Assembly: GCF_000069785.1 (NCBI RefSeq)
Contig: NC_010530.1
Span: 2,350,001-2,414,000 of the forward strand
Source: Cupriavidus taiwanensis LMG 19424
Lineage (GTDB): Bacteria; Pseudomonadota; Gammaproteobacteria; Burkholderiales; Burkholderiaceae
Direction: 5' to 3'
Length of the DNA stretch: 64,000 nt
Notes under the pieces: model-generated
Told to the model about the DNA's origin: nothing
The model's database searches: none
Seen by the model: the letters and a program-made list of their open reading frames with translations, nothing else
Shown: positions 52,015-59,972 of the stretch, piece after piece
How positions within the stretch are numbered: position 1 is the first letter of the stretch
How the letters are laid out: each line of letters starts with the position of its first letter
Program-made: the position numbers and the translations under genes

Positions 52015-52854
52015 TTACTGCGGCAGCACTTCCAGCGTCACCGCATAGACGGCGCGGCGCGACCTGGCCTGCTTGAAGGTGGTCTTGTCGTCCTTCACTT
52101 CGGCTTCCATCCAGTACATGCCCGGGGCCGGCCACTTGACGCTGAACTTGCCCTCGGCGTCGGTGGTGGCGCTGAACTCCTGCAGCTGGTCGCGGTAGCG
52201 GATGCCGCCCGGCACCACCGCCACCTTCAGGTTGCTCGCGGGCTTGCCGTCGAGCAGCAGGCGGAAGCTGGCGGTGTCGCCGGCGACCAGGTCGTTCGGA
52301 TGCGTGATCGGCGCCAGCTCCAGGCCGCGGCCGACGGTGCGCAGGCCCTTGTCGCTGGGCTTGCCGGCGGTGACGAACGATTCGATGCGGCCTTCGGCCT
52401 GCGTAACCTGCAGGTCCTGCGCGTTGGCCGGGATCGCGCCGGCGAAGGTCTCGGCGGTGCCGCGCCAGCGCTTGGGCTGGCCGTCGACCTTGTAGCTGGC
52501 GAACAGGCCGTTGTTGACCACGGCCACGCGATAGGTGCCCGGCTGGGTCAGGTGCAGGTCGAAGGTGCTGCGGTACTTGCCGGTGGCCGCGTTCTCGGCC
52601 TTGACGGCGCTGCCATCCGGGGCGGTCACCTGCAGGTTGTCGAGCCGCATCGGCACGTGCTCGAAGTAGAACAGGTCGTTCGAAACCGCGGCATCGACGG
52701 TCACCCACGGATCGCTGCCGGACAGCACGGTGGCGGACGGCAGCAGCCACTGGCGGTGCGCGTGGGCGGCCAGCGGCGCCAGCGCGGCCAGGGCCAGCAA
52801 GGCGGCGCGCACAGCGAGGCGGGAAGAGGCGGCGGACATCAGGGAAGGTTTCAT
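52015..52854 (-). CDS. DUF4198-domain periplasmic protein
   Basis: This 279-residue exported protein has a signal peptide (cleavage near AHA-HRQW). Its mature start HRQWLLPSATVLSGS and the terminal beta-rich part with YWMEAEVKDDKTTF match DUF4198 (GH25-like/nickel-uptake-associated beta-sandwich). Members are often encoded near iron- or nickel-transport genes. It lies between DUF2271 (17 bp) and ApbE (14 bp) and is certainly in the same transcript. It may deliver or bind metal or siderophore in the periplasm, but its biochemistry is unknown. Confidence 0.82.
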   Translation of the reverse strand: MKPSLMSAASSRLAVRAALLALAALAPLAAHAHRQWLLPSATVLSGSDPWVTVDAAVSNDLFYFEHVPMRLDNLQVTAPDGSAVKAENAATGKYRSTFDLHLTQPGTYRVAVVNNGLFASYKVDGQPKRWRGTAETFAGAIPANAQDLQVTQAEGRIESFVTAGKPSDKGLRTVGRGLELAPITHPNDLVAGDTASFRLLLDGKPASNLKVAVVPGGIRYRDQLQEFSATTDAEGKFSVKWPAPGMYWMEAEVKDDKTTFKQARSRRAVYAVTLEVLPQ

Positions 52855-52871
52855 GGTCAGGCTCCGAAAGG

Positions 52872-53396
52872 TCAGGGCTTCAGTTCGACGGTCACGCCGC
52901 CGAGTTCGTGTTCGCCCTTGGCGCGGGCGGTCTGTGCGGATTGCGGCGGCCAGGTGAACGGCACGCGCAGCAGCTCGCGCCCGCCCACTTCCCGCGCGGC
53001 CTCCACCACCAGCTGGTAGTTGCCGGCGGGCAGCTTGCCCAGCGGGGTCTTGCCGTCGCTGAAGCTGACGCTGTGCTCGCCCGGCGCGCGCGTGGCGCCC
53101 GAGATGCCGTCGGCCGGCATGTGCAGGTCGCGGCCGGCCTTGCGCCACCACTGGCGCATGTCCTTGAGCCACTTGGTGCCCTCGCCGTCCTTGAGCTTGC
53201 CGTCGTACCAGACCGCCAGGGTCTGCACCGGGCTCTGGTCGGCGCGCTCGACCCACATGGCCACATAGGGCCGGTGGTATTCGGCCACGCTCAGGCGCGG
53301 GATATCGACCTTGACGTTCAGGTCCGCAGCCAGCGCGGGGCCGGCCAGCGGCACGGCGGCCATGCCGGTCAGGGAGACGGAAAGCAGTCGGCGCAT
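52872..53396 (-). CDS. DUF2271 periplasmic protein, likely FMN carrier
   Basis: This 174-residue exported protein has a signal peptide (cleavage near ALAA-DLNV) and a DUF2271 beta-sandwich domain. At residues 96-102 it carries DGISGAT, an exact fit to the ApbE flavinylation motif D-x-x-[ST]-G-A-[ST], so Thr102 is the predicted site of a covalent FMN. Conserved WYDGKLKDGEGTKW and HMPADG segments are also seen. It lies 56 bp after the PepSY gene and 17 bp before the DUF4198 gene. Its predicted role is to carry electrons in the periplasm. Confidence 0.85.
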   Translation of the reverse strand: MRRLLSVSLTGMAAVPLAGPALAADLNVKVDIPRLSVAEYHRPYVAMWVERADQSPVQTLAVWYDGKLKDGEGTKWLKDMRQWWRKAGRDLHMPADGISGATRAPGEHSVSFSDGKTPLGKLPAGNYQLVVEAAREVGGRELLRVPFTWPPQSAQTARAKGEHELGGVTVELKP

Positions 53397-53452
53397 ATCG
53401 GAGAAACCTCGTCAGTGAGATGCAGGAAGAAGATCGGCTCGATCGCCGCCGA

Positions 53453-54109
53453 TCAGTGGATAAACAGGATCGCCAGCAACAGCGGCACCGCCAGCCCCAG
53501 CCCCACCAGCGGCCAGGTCGCCACGCGCCCGCCCGCATGCAGCTTGAGCAGGAACAGGCCGGTCACGCAGAACACCAGGCACGCCAGCGCGAACGCGTCC
53601 AGGAACAAACTCCACGCCGCGCCGGTGTTGCGGCCCTTGTGCAGGTCGTTCAGGTACGAGATGGCGCCGCGCGAGGTGTGCTCGTACTGCGCCTCGCCGC
53701 TGTCGAGGGCGATGCTGACCCAGGCGTCGCCGCCCGGGCGCGGCAGCGCCACGTAGATTTCGTCGGCGGACCATTCGGCCTCGCGCCCGCCGGCATCGAC
53801 CTGCAGCGACTGCGCCAGCCAGTCGGCCAGCACCGCCGGCACCGGCGCCCGGGTTTCGCTGGCCTGGCCAGCGCCGGACGGGGCCGCGGCCCGAACCTTG
53901 TCGAGCACGCGCGTGGGCACGGTGGCCTGCCGCGTCTGCACGGCGGGCCTGGCCTCGATCTGGCCGGCGTGGTTCAGCGTGAAGCCGGTGACCGCGAACA
54001 ACAGCATCCCGATCAGGCAGATCGCGGAACTGATCCAGTGCCACTGGTGGAGATGCTTGAGCCAGAAGGCGCGGCGCTGCTGGCCGGCGGCCGGCTGGGT
54101 GTCGGTCAT
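53453..54109 (-). CDS. PepSY-associated inner-membrane protein
   Basis: This 218-residue membrane protein has one N-terminal helix (about 24-44), a periplasmic PepSY-like region and two C-terminal helices. Histidines near the membrane edges (LKHLHQWHW, LNDLHKG) could bind haem, as in related PepSY_TM ferric-reductase-like proteins. The ATG at 54109 begins the conserved part; a longer frame to 54196 has no extra conserved sequence. It is the first gene of a five-gene minus-strand unit behind a Fur-like site. It probably passes electrons across the membrane to the flavinylated DUF2271 protein. Confidence 0.82.
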   Translation of the reverse strand: MTDTQPAAGQQRRAFWLKHLHQWHWISSAICLIGMLLFAVTGFTLNHAGQIEARPAVQTRQATVPTRVLDKVRAAAPSGAGQASETRAPVPAVLADWLAQSLQVDAGGREAEWSADEIYVALPRPGGDAWVSIALDSGEAQYEHTSRGAISYLNDLHKGRNTGAAWSLFLDAFALACLVFCVTGLFLLKLHAGGRVATWPLVGLGLAVPLLLAILFIH

Positions 54110-54437
54110 GACGGGGGATCGGCAGGCGCGGCCGGTACGGGCCGCGCCCGGTGTTGCCTGCATATGGGTAGCGGGAGCCCCCCCTGGAACGCTCACACGG
54201 CGTCAAGATGTGCCATTGTCGGCACAAGGAGGTGCGGAAGAGAGAAGGATAATCGTTCGCATTTGAAAGTGCAAACGGTCGGCGTGCGGGGCGGATTACA
54301 GCGCGTTACAACGTGAAGCTGCGGTGTCGGCCCCGCCGTCCTGATCGCCAGGACGCTGCCAGGCTGCGTCACGCGGGCACTCCGCTGCCCGGGTACGGGA
54401 TACGCCATCCCCCCAGCGCTGGCGGCCGGAGTTGTCC
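54110..54437. other. Intergenic region with Fur-like site and a short hairpin
   Basis: This 328-bp spacer separates the PepSY gene from the Bug gene upstream on the same strand. It holds the Fur-like site at 54248-54264 and a 7-5-7 inverted repeat CGTCCTG-ATCGC-CAGGACG at 54337-54355 without a T-run. No open reading frame of quality was seen. Confidence 0.55.
54248..54264 (-). promoter_or_regulatory. Fur box-like site upstream of the PepSY/DUF2271/ApbE operon
   Basis: On the minus strand the site reads AAATGCGAACGATTATC, sharing AAATGCGAA with the palindrome before the TonB receptor and ATTATC with the classic Fur consensus. It is 139 bp upstream of the PepSY ATG. This places the operon plausibly in the iron regulon. 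Confidence 0.6.
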
Positions 54438-55406
54438 TTATTCGGCCGTGATGTTTCCGTCTTTGATCACCTTTGCCCACGACGCTAGCTCCTGCAAGAC
54501 AAACTTGTCCAGGGCTGCCGGGTCCATGTAGGCAGCGAATCCGCCCTGCTCTTCGATCTTCCTGCGGTAGTCCGCGCTCCCGGCAATCCTCTTTATCGAA
54601 GCGGAAAGCTTGTTGATCACGTCAGGCGGCGTTCCTGCAGGCGCAAAGACGGCAAACCATGATTCGACCTGATAGCTGGCCAACCCGGCTTCCGCGGCAG
54701 TCGGCACGTCGGGCATGGAGGGATGGCGCGCCGGCCCCGTGTAGGCAAGCGCCTTGATCTTTCCGGCCTTTACCTGCCCGATGACTGAAGGCGGCGTGGT
54801 CACGAACATATCCACCTGGCCTCCGATCAGGTCACTGACTACGGGCCCCGCGCCCTTGTACGGGACATGGGTCACAGGCACGCGCGCCTGCTTGCCGAAC
54901 ATGACCCCGGCAATGTGCTGGATGGAACCGTTGCCTGATGACGCATAGAAAAGGCCGCGGTTGTCCTTCTTGCCGAATGCGATCAGCTCCTTGAGGTTCT
55001 GCGCGGGAATTTTCCCGCTGACCGCCACCACGTGCGGGGCCCGCATCACCAGCGCAACCGGTGCGAAGTCCCTGGGCTTCCAGCGCGCTTGCGGGAACAG
55101 CGCAGGATTGCCGACGTGATATCCGGAGTACTGCATCAGCAGCGTGTAGCCGTCTGGCTTGGCACGCGCGACCGCTTCAGTGCCGATATTCCCGCTGGCG
55201 CCGGGCCGGTTCTCGATAACGACAGGTTGCCCGAGGTCTTTTGCGAGTTGCTCGCCGATGAGCCGCGCGACAATGTCCGTCGACCCTGCGGGTGCGCTCG
55301 GGACAATCATCGTGACCGGCTTGTTCGGATAGGCATCTGCGGCAAACGTCGGCAATGCCGCCGCCAGAACCACCGCCGTCGCCGCGGCTTTCATGCTCCT
55401 GTTCAT
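54438..55406 (-). CDS. Bug/TctC-family periplasmic solute receptor
   Basis: This 322-residue periplasmic receptor has a signal peptide (cleavage near TFAA-DAYPNK). The signatures are YPNKPVTMIVPSAPAGSTD, VIENRPGASGN and THVPYKGAGP. It is the last gene of a minus-strand sugar-acid-like unit, 60 bp after the SAF-domain oxidoreductase, so it may bind the acid that the enzymes degrade. No membrane transport partner is nearby. Confidence 0.87.
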   Translation of the reverse strand: MNRSMKAAATAVVLAAALPTFAADAYPNKPVTMIVPSAPAGSTDIVARLIGEQLAKDLGQPVVIENRPGASGNIGTEAVARAKPDGYTLLMQYSGYHVGNPALFPQARWKPRDFAPVALVMRAPHVVAVSGKIPAQNLKELIAFGKKDNRGLFYASSGNGSIQHIAGVMFGKQARVPVTHVPYKGAGPVVSDLIGGQVDMFVTTPPSVIGQVKAGKIKALAYTGPARHPSMPDVPTAAEAGLASYQVESWFAVFAPAGTPPDVINKLSASIKRIAGSADYRRKIEEQGGFAAYMDPAALDKFVLQELASWAKVIKDGNITAE

Positions 55407-55466
55407 CCTTGTCTCCTGGGTTTCTGATGGCCGGGATGAAGGGCATCCCGGCCGGATATCGGCCTG

Positions 55467-56807
55467 TTACTTCTGGAACAGTGCTTCCATTTCCTTGCGC
55501 ACACGGTAAGCGGGCAGCTCCGCGTCAATCACAACGTCGTCCCAGGTCAGGGACTGGTCCTTGCGAACATCGCGGCGCAGCTTAAGGTGATGAGCCAGGC
55601 CCAGTGGCAGACTGCCAACGCGAAGCGACTCCCGGGCCGGAAACAGCTTGCCGAACACGGTGTAGCCGCCTTCGCCGTCGAGCATCTCACCCGCCTTCAG
55701 GTCGCGCTTCGCGGTCGCAACGACGTCGGCGTTGAAATGCCGGCCCGCACCCGTCGGTTCGCGGCGCAAGCCCACGCTCGCTACGGAGATGCCAAGTTCC
55801 AGGCCAATGAGGTGCCACTTCTTGTACTGCACCATGCAGCGGCCATCGGGGTCGGTGAACACCTGGTACTCCCTGAAGCAGCGCCGGATGTAATCCGTCG
55901 GCGCTTCGACGCAGACCCAGACCCCCTTGCGGATGTCGTACCCAACCGGGGAACCGTCCGGATTCAGCGAAGACACGACATCGACCACGCCCTTGGCCGA
56001 CAGGACGCCGCCGTCCGACTGAAGACGCATGACCGTCGGGATCTTCTCCACAGACGCCGGCGCAAAGGTAATACCTTCGGCCTGGACCTGGAGACCGGTG
56101 GCATTGGCGATGGCGGCGCTCTCGATCGCGGGCTTGGACCCATCGAGGAAAGCGTTGAACATCTTTGGGTTCATTCCGCCAACGCGCGCCTGCTCGGCGG
56201 TGACGCCCCAATGGTCCCAAACGGTATCCGGCGTCGATTCGCGGAACTCTGGCAGCCACTTGTGACCGCGGCCGGCGGCAATGATGGGAAAGCCGCAGGT
56301 TCGTGCCCAGTCGACGAGTTCGCATGCCAGGCCCGGCTGGTCGCCGTAGGCCAGCGAATACACCACACCTGCTTCCCGAGCGCGATGAGCCAGCAGCGCG
56401 CCGCAGAACGCATCGGCTTCGACGGTCACGTTGATCACATGCTTGCCGTGCCCGAATGCCGCCAGGCAATGGTCAACCGCTGCAATCGGATTGCCGGTGC
56501 ATTCGATGATGATGTCGATGGCAGGGTGGGCAACCAGCGACTGCCAGTCTTCACCGACGTGGGTCGCGCCGGTGCGCAACGCGTCATCCAGCGACGCCGC
56601 CCGGGCGCGGCCGGCTTCCCAGCCGACGCGTTCGAGGCTGGCGTGCGCGTTTGCCGGCACCAGGTCAGCGATGCCGACCATATGCACACCTGGTGTACGG
56701 GGCACTTGCGCCAGGTACATCGCGCCAAATTTGCCAGCGCCGATGAGACCGACGCGCACGGGCTTACCCTGCTCGGCGCGTGCGAGCAGCTGGGGATAGA
56801 AGTTCAT
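55467..56807 (-). CDS. NAD(P)-dependent oxidoreductase with SAF domain (COG4091-like)
   Basis: This is a 446-residue two-domain protein. The N-terminal Rossmann fold starts with VGLIGAGKFGAMYLAQ (GxxGxG at 20-25), and the C-terminal part contains a SAF domain (VVATAKRDLKAGEMLDGEGG). This arrangement matches the COG4091 predicted homoserine-dehydrogenase-like family, many of whose members lie in sugar-acid gene clusters. It follows the IlvD/Edd dehydratase by 28 bp. Its reaction is unknown; family and context suggest an oxidation or decarboxylation step of an acid-sugar derivative. Confidence 0.8.
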   Translation of the reverse strand: MNFYPQLLARAEQGKPVRVGLIGAGKFGAMYLAQVPRTPGVHMVGIADLVPANAHASLERVGWEAGRARAASLDDALRTGATHVGEDWQSLVAHPAIDIIIECTGNPIAAVDHCLAAFGHGKHVINVTVEADAFCGALLAHRAREAGVVYSLAYGDQPGLACELVDWARTCGFPIIAAGRGHKWLPEFRESTPDTVWDHWGVTAEQARVGGMNPKMFNAFLDGSKPAIESAAIANATGLQVQAEGITFAPASVEKIPTVMRLQSDGGVLSAKGVVDVVSSLNPDGSPVGYDIRKGVWVCVEAPTDYIRRCFREYQVFTDPDGRCMVQYKKWHLIGLELGISVASVGLRREPTGAGRHFNADVVATAKRDLKAGEMLDGEGGYTVFGKLFPARESLRVGSLPLGLAHHLKLRRDVRKDQSLTWDDVVIDAELPAYRVRKEMEALFQK

Positions 56808-56835
56808 GGAGGAATCCGGTCAGGTTGAGATAGCG

Positions 56836-58530
56836 TCAGCCGCGGGGCCGGGCAAGAAAATCGAGGTCGCAACCATCGGGCGCCTGCAGCACGGTGCGCT
56901 GATAGAGCTCCTGGTAACCGCCACGCTTCTGCGGTACCGGCTGGCGTTGCGCAAGGCGACGTGCAATGTCTTCGGGCTCGACCAGCAGGTCGATGGTTTT
57001 CCTCGACACTGACAGGCGAATCCGGTCGCCGTTGCGTACGGCTTCCAGTGGTCCGCCCGCTGCGGCTTCAGGCGATACGTGCAGCACGATGGTCCCGTAA
57101 GCGGTACCGCTCATGCGCGCATCCGAGATCCGGACCATATCCTTGATCCCCGCCCTGGCGAGTTTCGACGGAATCGGCAGGTATCCCGCCTCCGGCATAC
57201 CGGCGGCAAGCGGCCCCGCATTCTTCAGCACCAGGATGTCGTCCGCGGTGACGTCCAGCTCCGGCGCGTCAACCCGCGCGGCCAGGTCTTCCAGGCTTTC
57301 GAAGACGACGGCACGGCCTTCCTTCTCGAACAGGGACGGCGTGGCGGCTGCGCGCTTGAAGATGGCGCCGTCCGGAGCCAGGCTGCCGTGCAGTGCAATC
57401 AATCCCCCCACAGGGCTTACCGGCTCGTCAAACGAACGGATGACTTTGCGGTCGACCCACCCCGCCGGCTCGTCCAGCCGTTCCCGCAGGGTGCGCCCAT
57501 CGATGGCCAGGCAGTCGAGATTGAGGAGCGGGCGCAGTTCCCGAAGGACGGCGCCCATGCCACCGGCGGCGTGGAAGTCTTCCATGTAGCCTTCGCCTAC
57601 CGGCTTCAGGTCCACCAGCACCGGAGTTTCGTCGGAAATCTCGTTAAGGCGCTGCGGACTGATGCGAATGCCAAGGCGCCCGGCAACGGCCGTCAAATGG
57701 ATGATGGCGTTGGTCGAGCCGCCCAGCGCCATGAGCACGCGAAAAGCGTTCTCGACCGCTGGTTCCGTCATGACTTGCGATGGCAGGACAGGCGAATGGG
57801 CCAGACGTACAGCCGCCTTGCCACTCTCCTCGGCTGCAACGAGACGCTGCGAATCGACGGCTGGAATGGCGGCGGTGCCGGGCAGCGACATGCCGAGCGC
57901 TTCGGCGATGCACGCCATCGTGCTGGCCGTGCCCATTACCGCGCAGGTGCCGGCGGTCGTGGCCAGGCGCGTTTCCACCGTCTGGATTTCGCCTTGATCG
58001 ATCTCGCCCGCACGGAACTTGCCCCAGAAACGGCGGCAATCCGTACAGGCGCCCAGACGCTCGCCCTTGTGACGGCCCGTGGACATCGGACCGGTCACCA
58101 GTTGAATCGCCGGGCGATTTGCCGATGCGGCGCCCATCAGTTGCGCCGGCACGGTCTTGTCACAGCCGCCGATCATCACCACGGCGTCCATCGGCTGGGC
58201 ACGGACCATTTCCTCGACGTCCATCGACATCAGGTTTCGGTAGACCATGCTGGTGGGGTTGAGGAACACCTCGCCCAGCGACACGGTTGGGAACATGCGC
58301 GGCAAACCACCCGCAGCGAGCACCCCGCGGGACACTGCTTCGACGAGCTGGGGCATATAGCGGTGGCAGTTATTGAAGTCGCTCGGGGATGCGGCAATGC
58401 CAATCACCGGCCGGGACAGAAGCTCCCCCGAAATGCCCATCGAATGCGCCATCGAGCGGCGCAGATAGCGCGCGAAATCGCGGTCGCCATAGTTGGTCAA
58501 GCCGTTGTCCAGACCAAGTGGTTCAGCCAT
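56836..58530 (-). CDS. IlvD/Edd-family dehydratase
   Basis: This 564-residue iron-sulfur dehydratase of the dihydroxy-acid/phosphogluconate family removes water from dihydroxy or sugar acids to give 2-keto-3-deoxy products. The cysteine ligands of the cluster are visible in IGGCDKTVPAQ and AGTCAVMGTASTMAC. Another conserved segment is SDARMSGTAYGTIVLHV. The N-terminus overlaps the 3' end of the hydroxyisobutyrate-dehydrogenase-like gene by 8 bp. Sugar-acid dehydratases (L-arabonate, D-xylonate) share this form; the specific acid is not determined. Confidence 0.9.
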   Translation of the reverse strand: MAEPLGLDNGLTNYGDRDFARYLRRSMAHSMGISGELLSRPVIGIAASPSDFNNCHRYMPQLVEAVSRGVLAAGGLPRMFPTVSLGEVFLNPTSMVYRNLMSMDVEEMVRAQPMDAVVMIGGCDKTVPAQLMGAASANRPAIQLVTGPMSTGRHKGERLGACTDCRRFWGKFRAGEIDQGEIQTVETRLATTAGTCAVMGTASTMACIAEALGMSLPGTAAIPAVDSQRLVAAEESGKAAVRLAHSPVLPSQVMTEPAVENAFRVLMALGGSTNAIIHLTAVAGRLGIRISPQRLNEISDETPVLVDLKPVGEGYMEDFHAAGGMGAVLRELRPLLNLDCLAIDGRTLRERLDEPAGWVDRKVIRSFDEPVSPVGGLIALHGSLAPDGAIFKRAAATPSLFEKEGRAVVFESLEDLAARVDAPELDVTADDILVLKNAGPLAAGMPEAGYLPIPSKLARAGIKDMVRISDARMSGTAYGTIVLHVSPEAAAGGPLEAVRNGDRIRLSVSRKTIDLLVEPEDIARRLAQRQPVPQKRGGYQELYQRTVLQAPDGCDLDFLARPRG

Positions 58531-59458
58531 GTTGCTTCTCCGTATAAGGTGCCGCGGCGCTGAACTGCACGGCGAGCATGTCTTCAAAGAATCGCGTCAT
58601 CGCGCCCTTGTCGCTGGTGCCGTGGCCAGCCAGCAGGCTCATCTGATAGGTTGCGGTCGCGGCGGCAAGCACCGGCATGGGAATGCAATGCCTCGCGCCA
58701 AGCTCCGCGGCACTGACCAGGTCCTTGTACGCGGCATTGAGCGGATAGCCGTCGCTGAAATGGCGCCCAAGGATGCGTGGCAGAAAAAACTCCGACGCGT
58801 AGCTGCGTCCGGTTCCGCTGTTGATCACCGACGCAACCTTCTCCGGGTCCAGGCCCATGCGGCGCGACATGGGAAGAATTTCCGCGAGGGCCGCACAGTG
58901 GATGTCGAAGAGCAACTGATTGACCAGCTTGGCCAATTGCCCGCTTCCGGCCTCGCCCATGTAGAGGATGTTGTTGCCAAGACGTTCAAGCCATGGCTTC
59001 ACGGCCTCGAACGTCCTGGCAGCGCCGCCGCACATGACGGTCAGCGTGCCAGCCTCTGCGCGCGACTGCATGCCCGAGACCGGCGCATCCAGGAATTCGA
59101 TGCCAGCCGCGCGCAGGCGCGCATGGATGTCCATCGTGGCGCCATGCTCGATGGTGCTGGTATCGACGACGATGGACCCGGGACGAAGATGCGACGCCAG
59201 GCCGCCATCGCTGAACAGCACTTCGAGTACGGCTGCAGTGCCTGGCAGGCTCAGAAACACGATATCGGCGCCAGCCAGCCCGGCCACGCCGTCGATCGTC
59301 CTGGCGCCGGCGGCGTGGAGCTCAGGATAGGCGTCCCGGACCTTGGAGGTCACAAGCAGGTCGGTATCGTCGTGAGCGAGGTTCAACGCCATCGGCTTGC
59401 CCATCTGGCCGAGGCCGACGAAGCCGACGATGGTGCGTGGGGTGCTTGCTGCGCTCAT
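58523..59458 (-). CDS. 3-hydroxyisobutyrate dehydrogenase-family NAD(P) oxidoreductase
   Basis: This 311-residue beta-hydroxyacid dehydrogenase has the nucleotide-binding motif VGFVGLGQMGKPMA. The catalytic-site landmarks are LDAPVSGMQSRAEAGTL, then GSGQLAKLVNQLLF with the catalytic lysine. It resembles tartronate semialdehyde, L-threonate and related acid-sugar dehydrogenases. It overlaps the IlvD gene by 8 bp and the VOC gene by 4 bp (ATGA), so translation is coupled. The direction and substrate are unknown. Confidence 0.87.
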   Translation of the reverse strand: MSAASTPRTIVGFVGLGQMGKPMALNLAHDDTDLLVTSKVRDAYPELHAAGARTIDGVAGLAGADIVFLSLPGTAAVLEVLFSDGGLASHLRPGSIVVDTSTIEHGATMDIHARLRAAGIEFLDAPVSGMQSRAEAGTLTVMCGGAARTFEAVKPWLERLGNNILYMGEAGSGQLAKLVNQLLFDIHCAALAEILPMSRRMGLDPEKVASVINSGTGRSYASEFFLPRILGRHFSDGYPLNAAYKDLVSAAELGARHCIPMPVLAAATATYQMSLLAGHGTSDKGAMTRFFEDMLAVQFSAAAPYTEKQHG

Positions 59459-59838
59459 GCCTCGGCCCGTTCGGAAATTTCGATCAGATTCAGATCGGGG
59501 TCGCGCAGATAGATGGAGCGAATGCGGTAATTCGCGCCAGTGCGGGCTACCGGTCCTTCGATGATGGTTGCGCCGCGGGCATGCAACCGCTGGATGACAT
59601 CATCCAGCGGCATCGACGCGATAAAGCACAGGTCCAGGGCACCCGGCACCGGCAGGTGAGCCTTTGGCTCGAACTCCCTGCCTTTCACATGCAGATTGAT
59701 TTTCTGCTCGCCGAACTTGAACGCTTTACGGCCTTCGCCAAAGGTTTCCAGGCGCATGCCGAGCAGACCAACGTAAAAGTCGACGCACGCCTCTTCGTCG
59801 TGGGTGGTCAGGACGAGATGGTCCAGATGGTGGATCAT
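59455..59838 (-). CDS. VOC/glyoxalase-family protein
   Basis: This 127-residue vicinal-oxygen-chelate protein has metal ligands suggested by His7 in HHLDHLVLTT, His50 in INLHVKG, and the terminal Glu in LNLIEISE. Such single-module proteins act as dimers in isomerase, lyase or dioxygenase reactions. It is the first gene of the operon and overlaps the next gene by 4 bp. It could epimerise or isomerise the sugar-acid intermediate, but this is inference from context. Confidence 0.83.
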   Translation of the reverse strand: MIHHLDHLVLTTHDEEACVDFYVGLLGMRLETFGEGRKAFKFGEQKINLHVKGREFEPKAHLPVPGALDLCFIASMPLDDVIQRLHARGATIIEGPVARTGANYRIRSIYLRDPDLNLIEISERAEA

Positions 59839-59922
59839 GGGTGTCTCCTTCTTGCAATTCCGCGAACGGACCCACTGTATGCGGTTGAAGGGACGAGGCG
59901 GAATTCCTGATTTCGCATGGTT

Positions 59923-59941
59923 CCTTCGCGTTCTGCGAAGG
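59923..59941. promoter_or_regulatory. LysR-type operator palindrome
   Basis: CCTTCGC-GTTCT-GCGAAGG is a perfect 7-5-7 inverted repeat with an internal T-N11-A pattern. It lies in the divergent spacer between the VOC gene (start 59838) and the LysR gene (start 59973). Confidence 0.75.
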
Positions 59942-59972
59942 GAAGGGCCCACCCTCTTGCTATGATGTCGGC

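Noticed and set aside
50993..52750. Longer ApbE start at 52750
   Set aside because: The extra 250 residues are an out-of-frame reading of the DUF4198 gene. ApbE homology begins after the GTG at 52000.
54337..54355. Terminator between the Bug and PepSY genes
   Set aside because: The 7-5-7 inverted repeat lacks a following T-run on either strand, so intrinsic termination is not supported.
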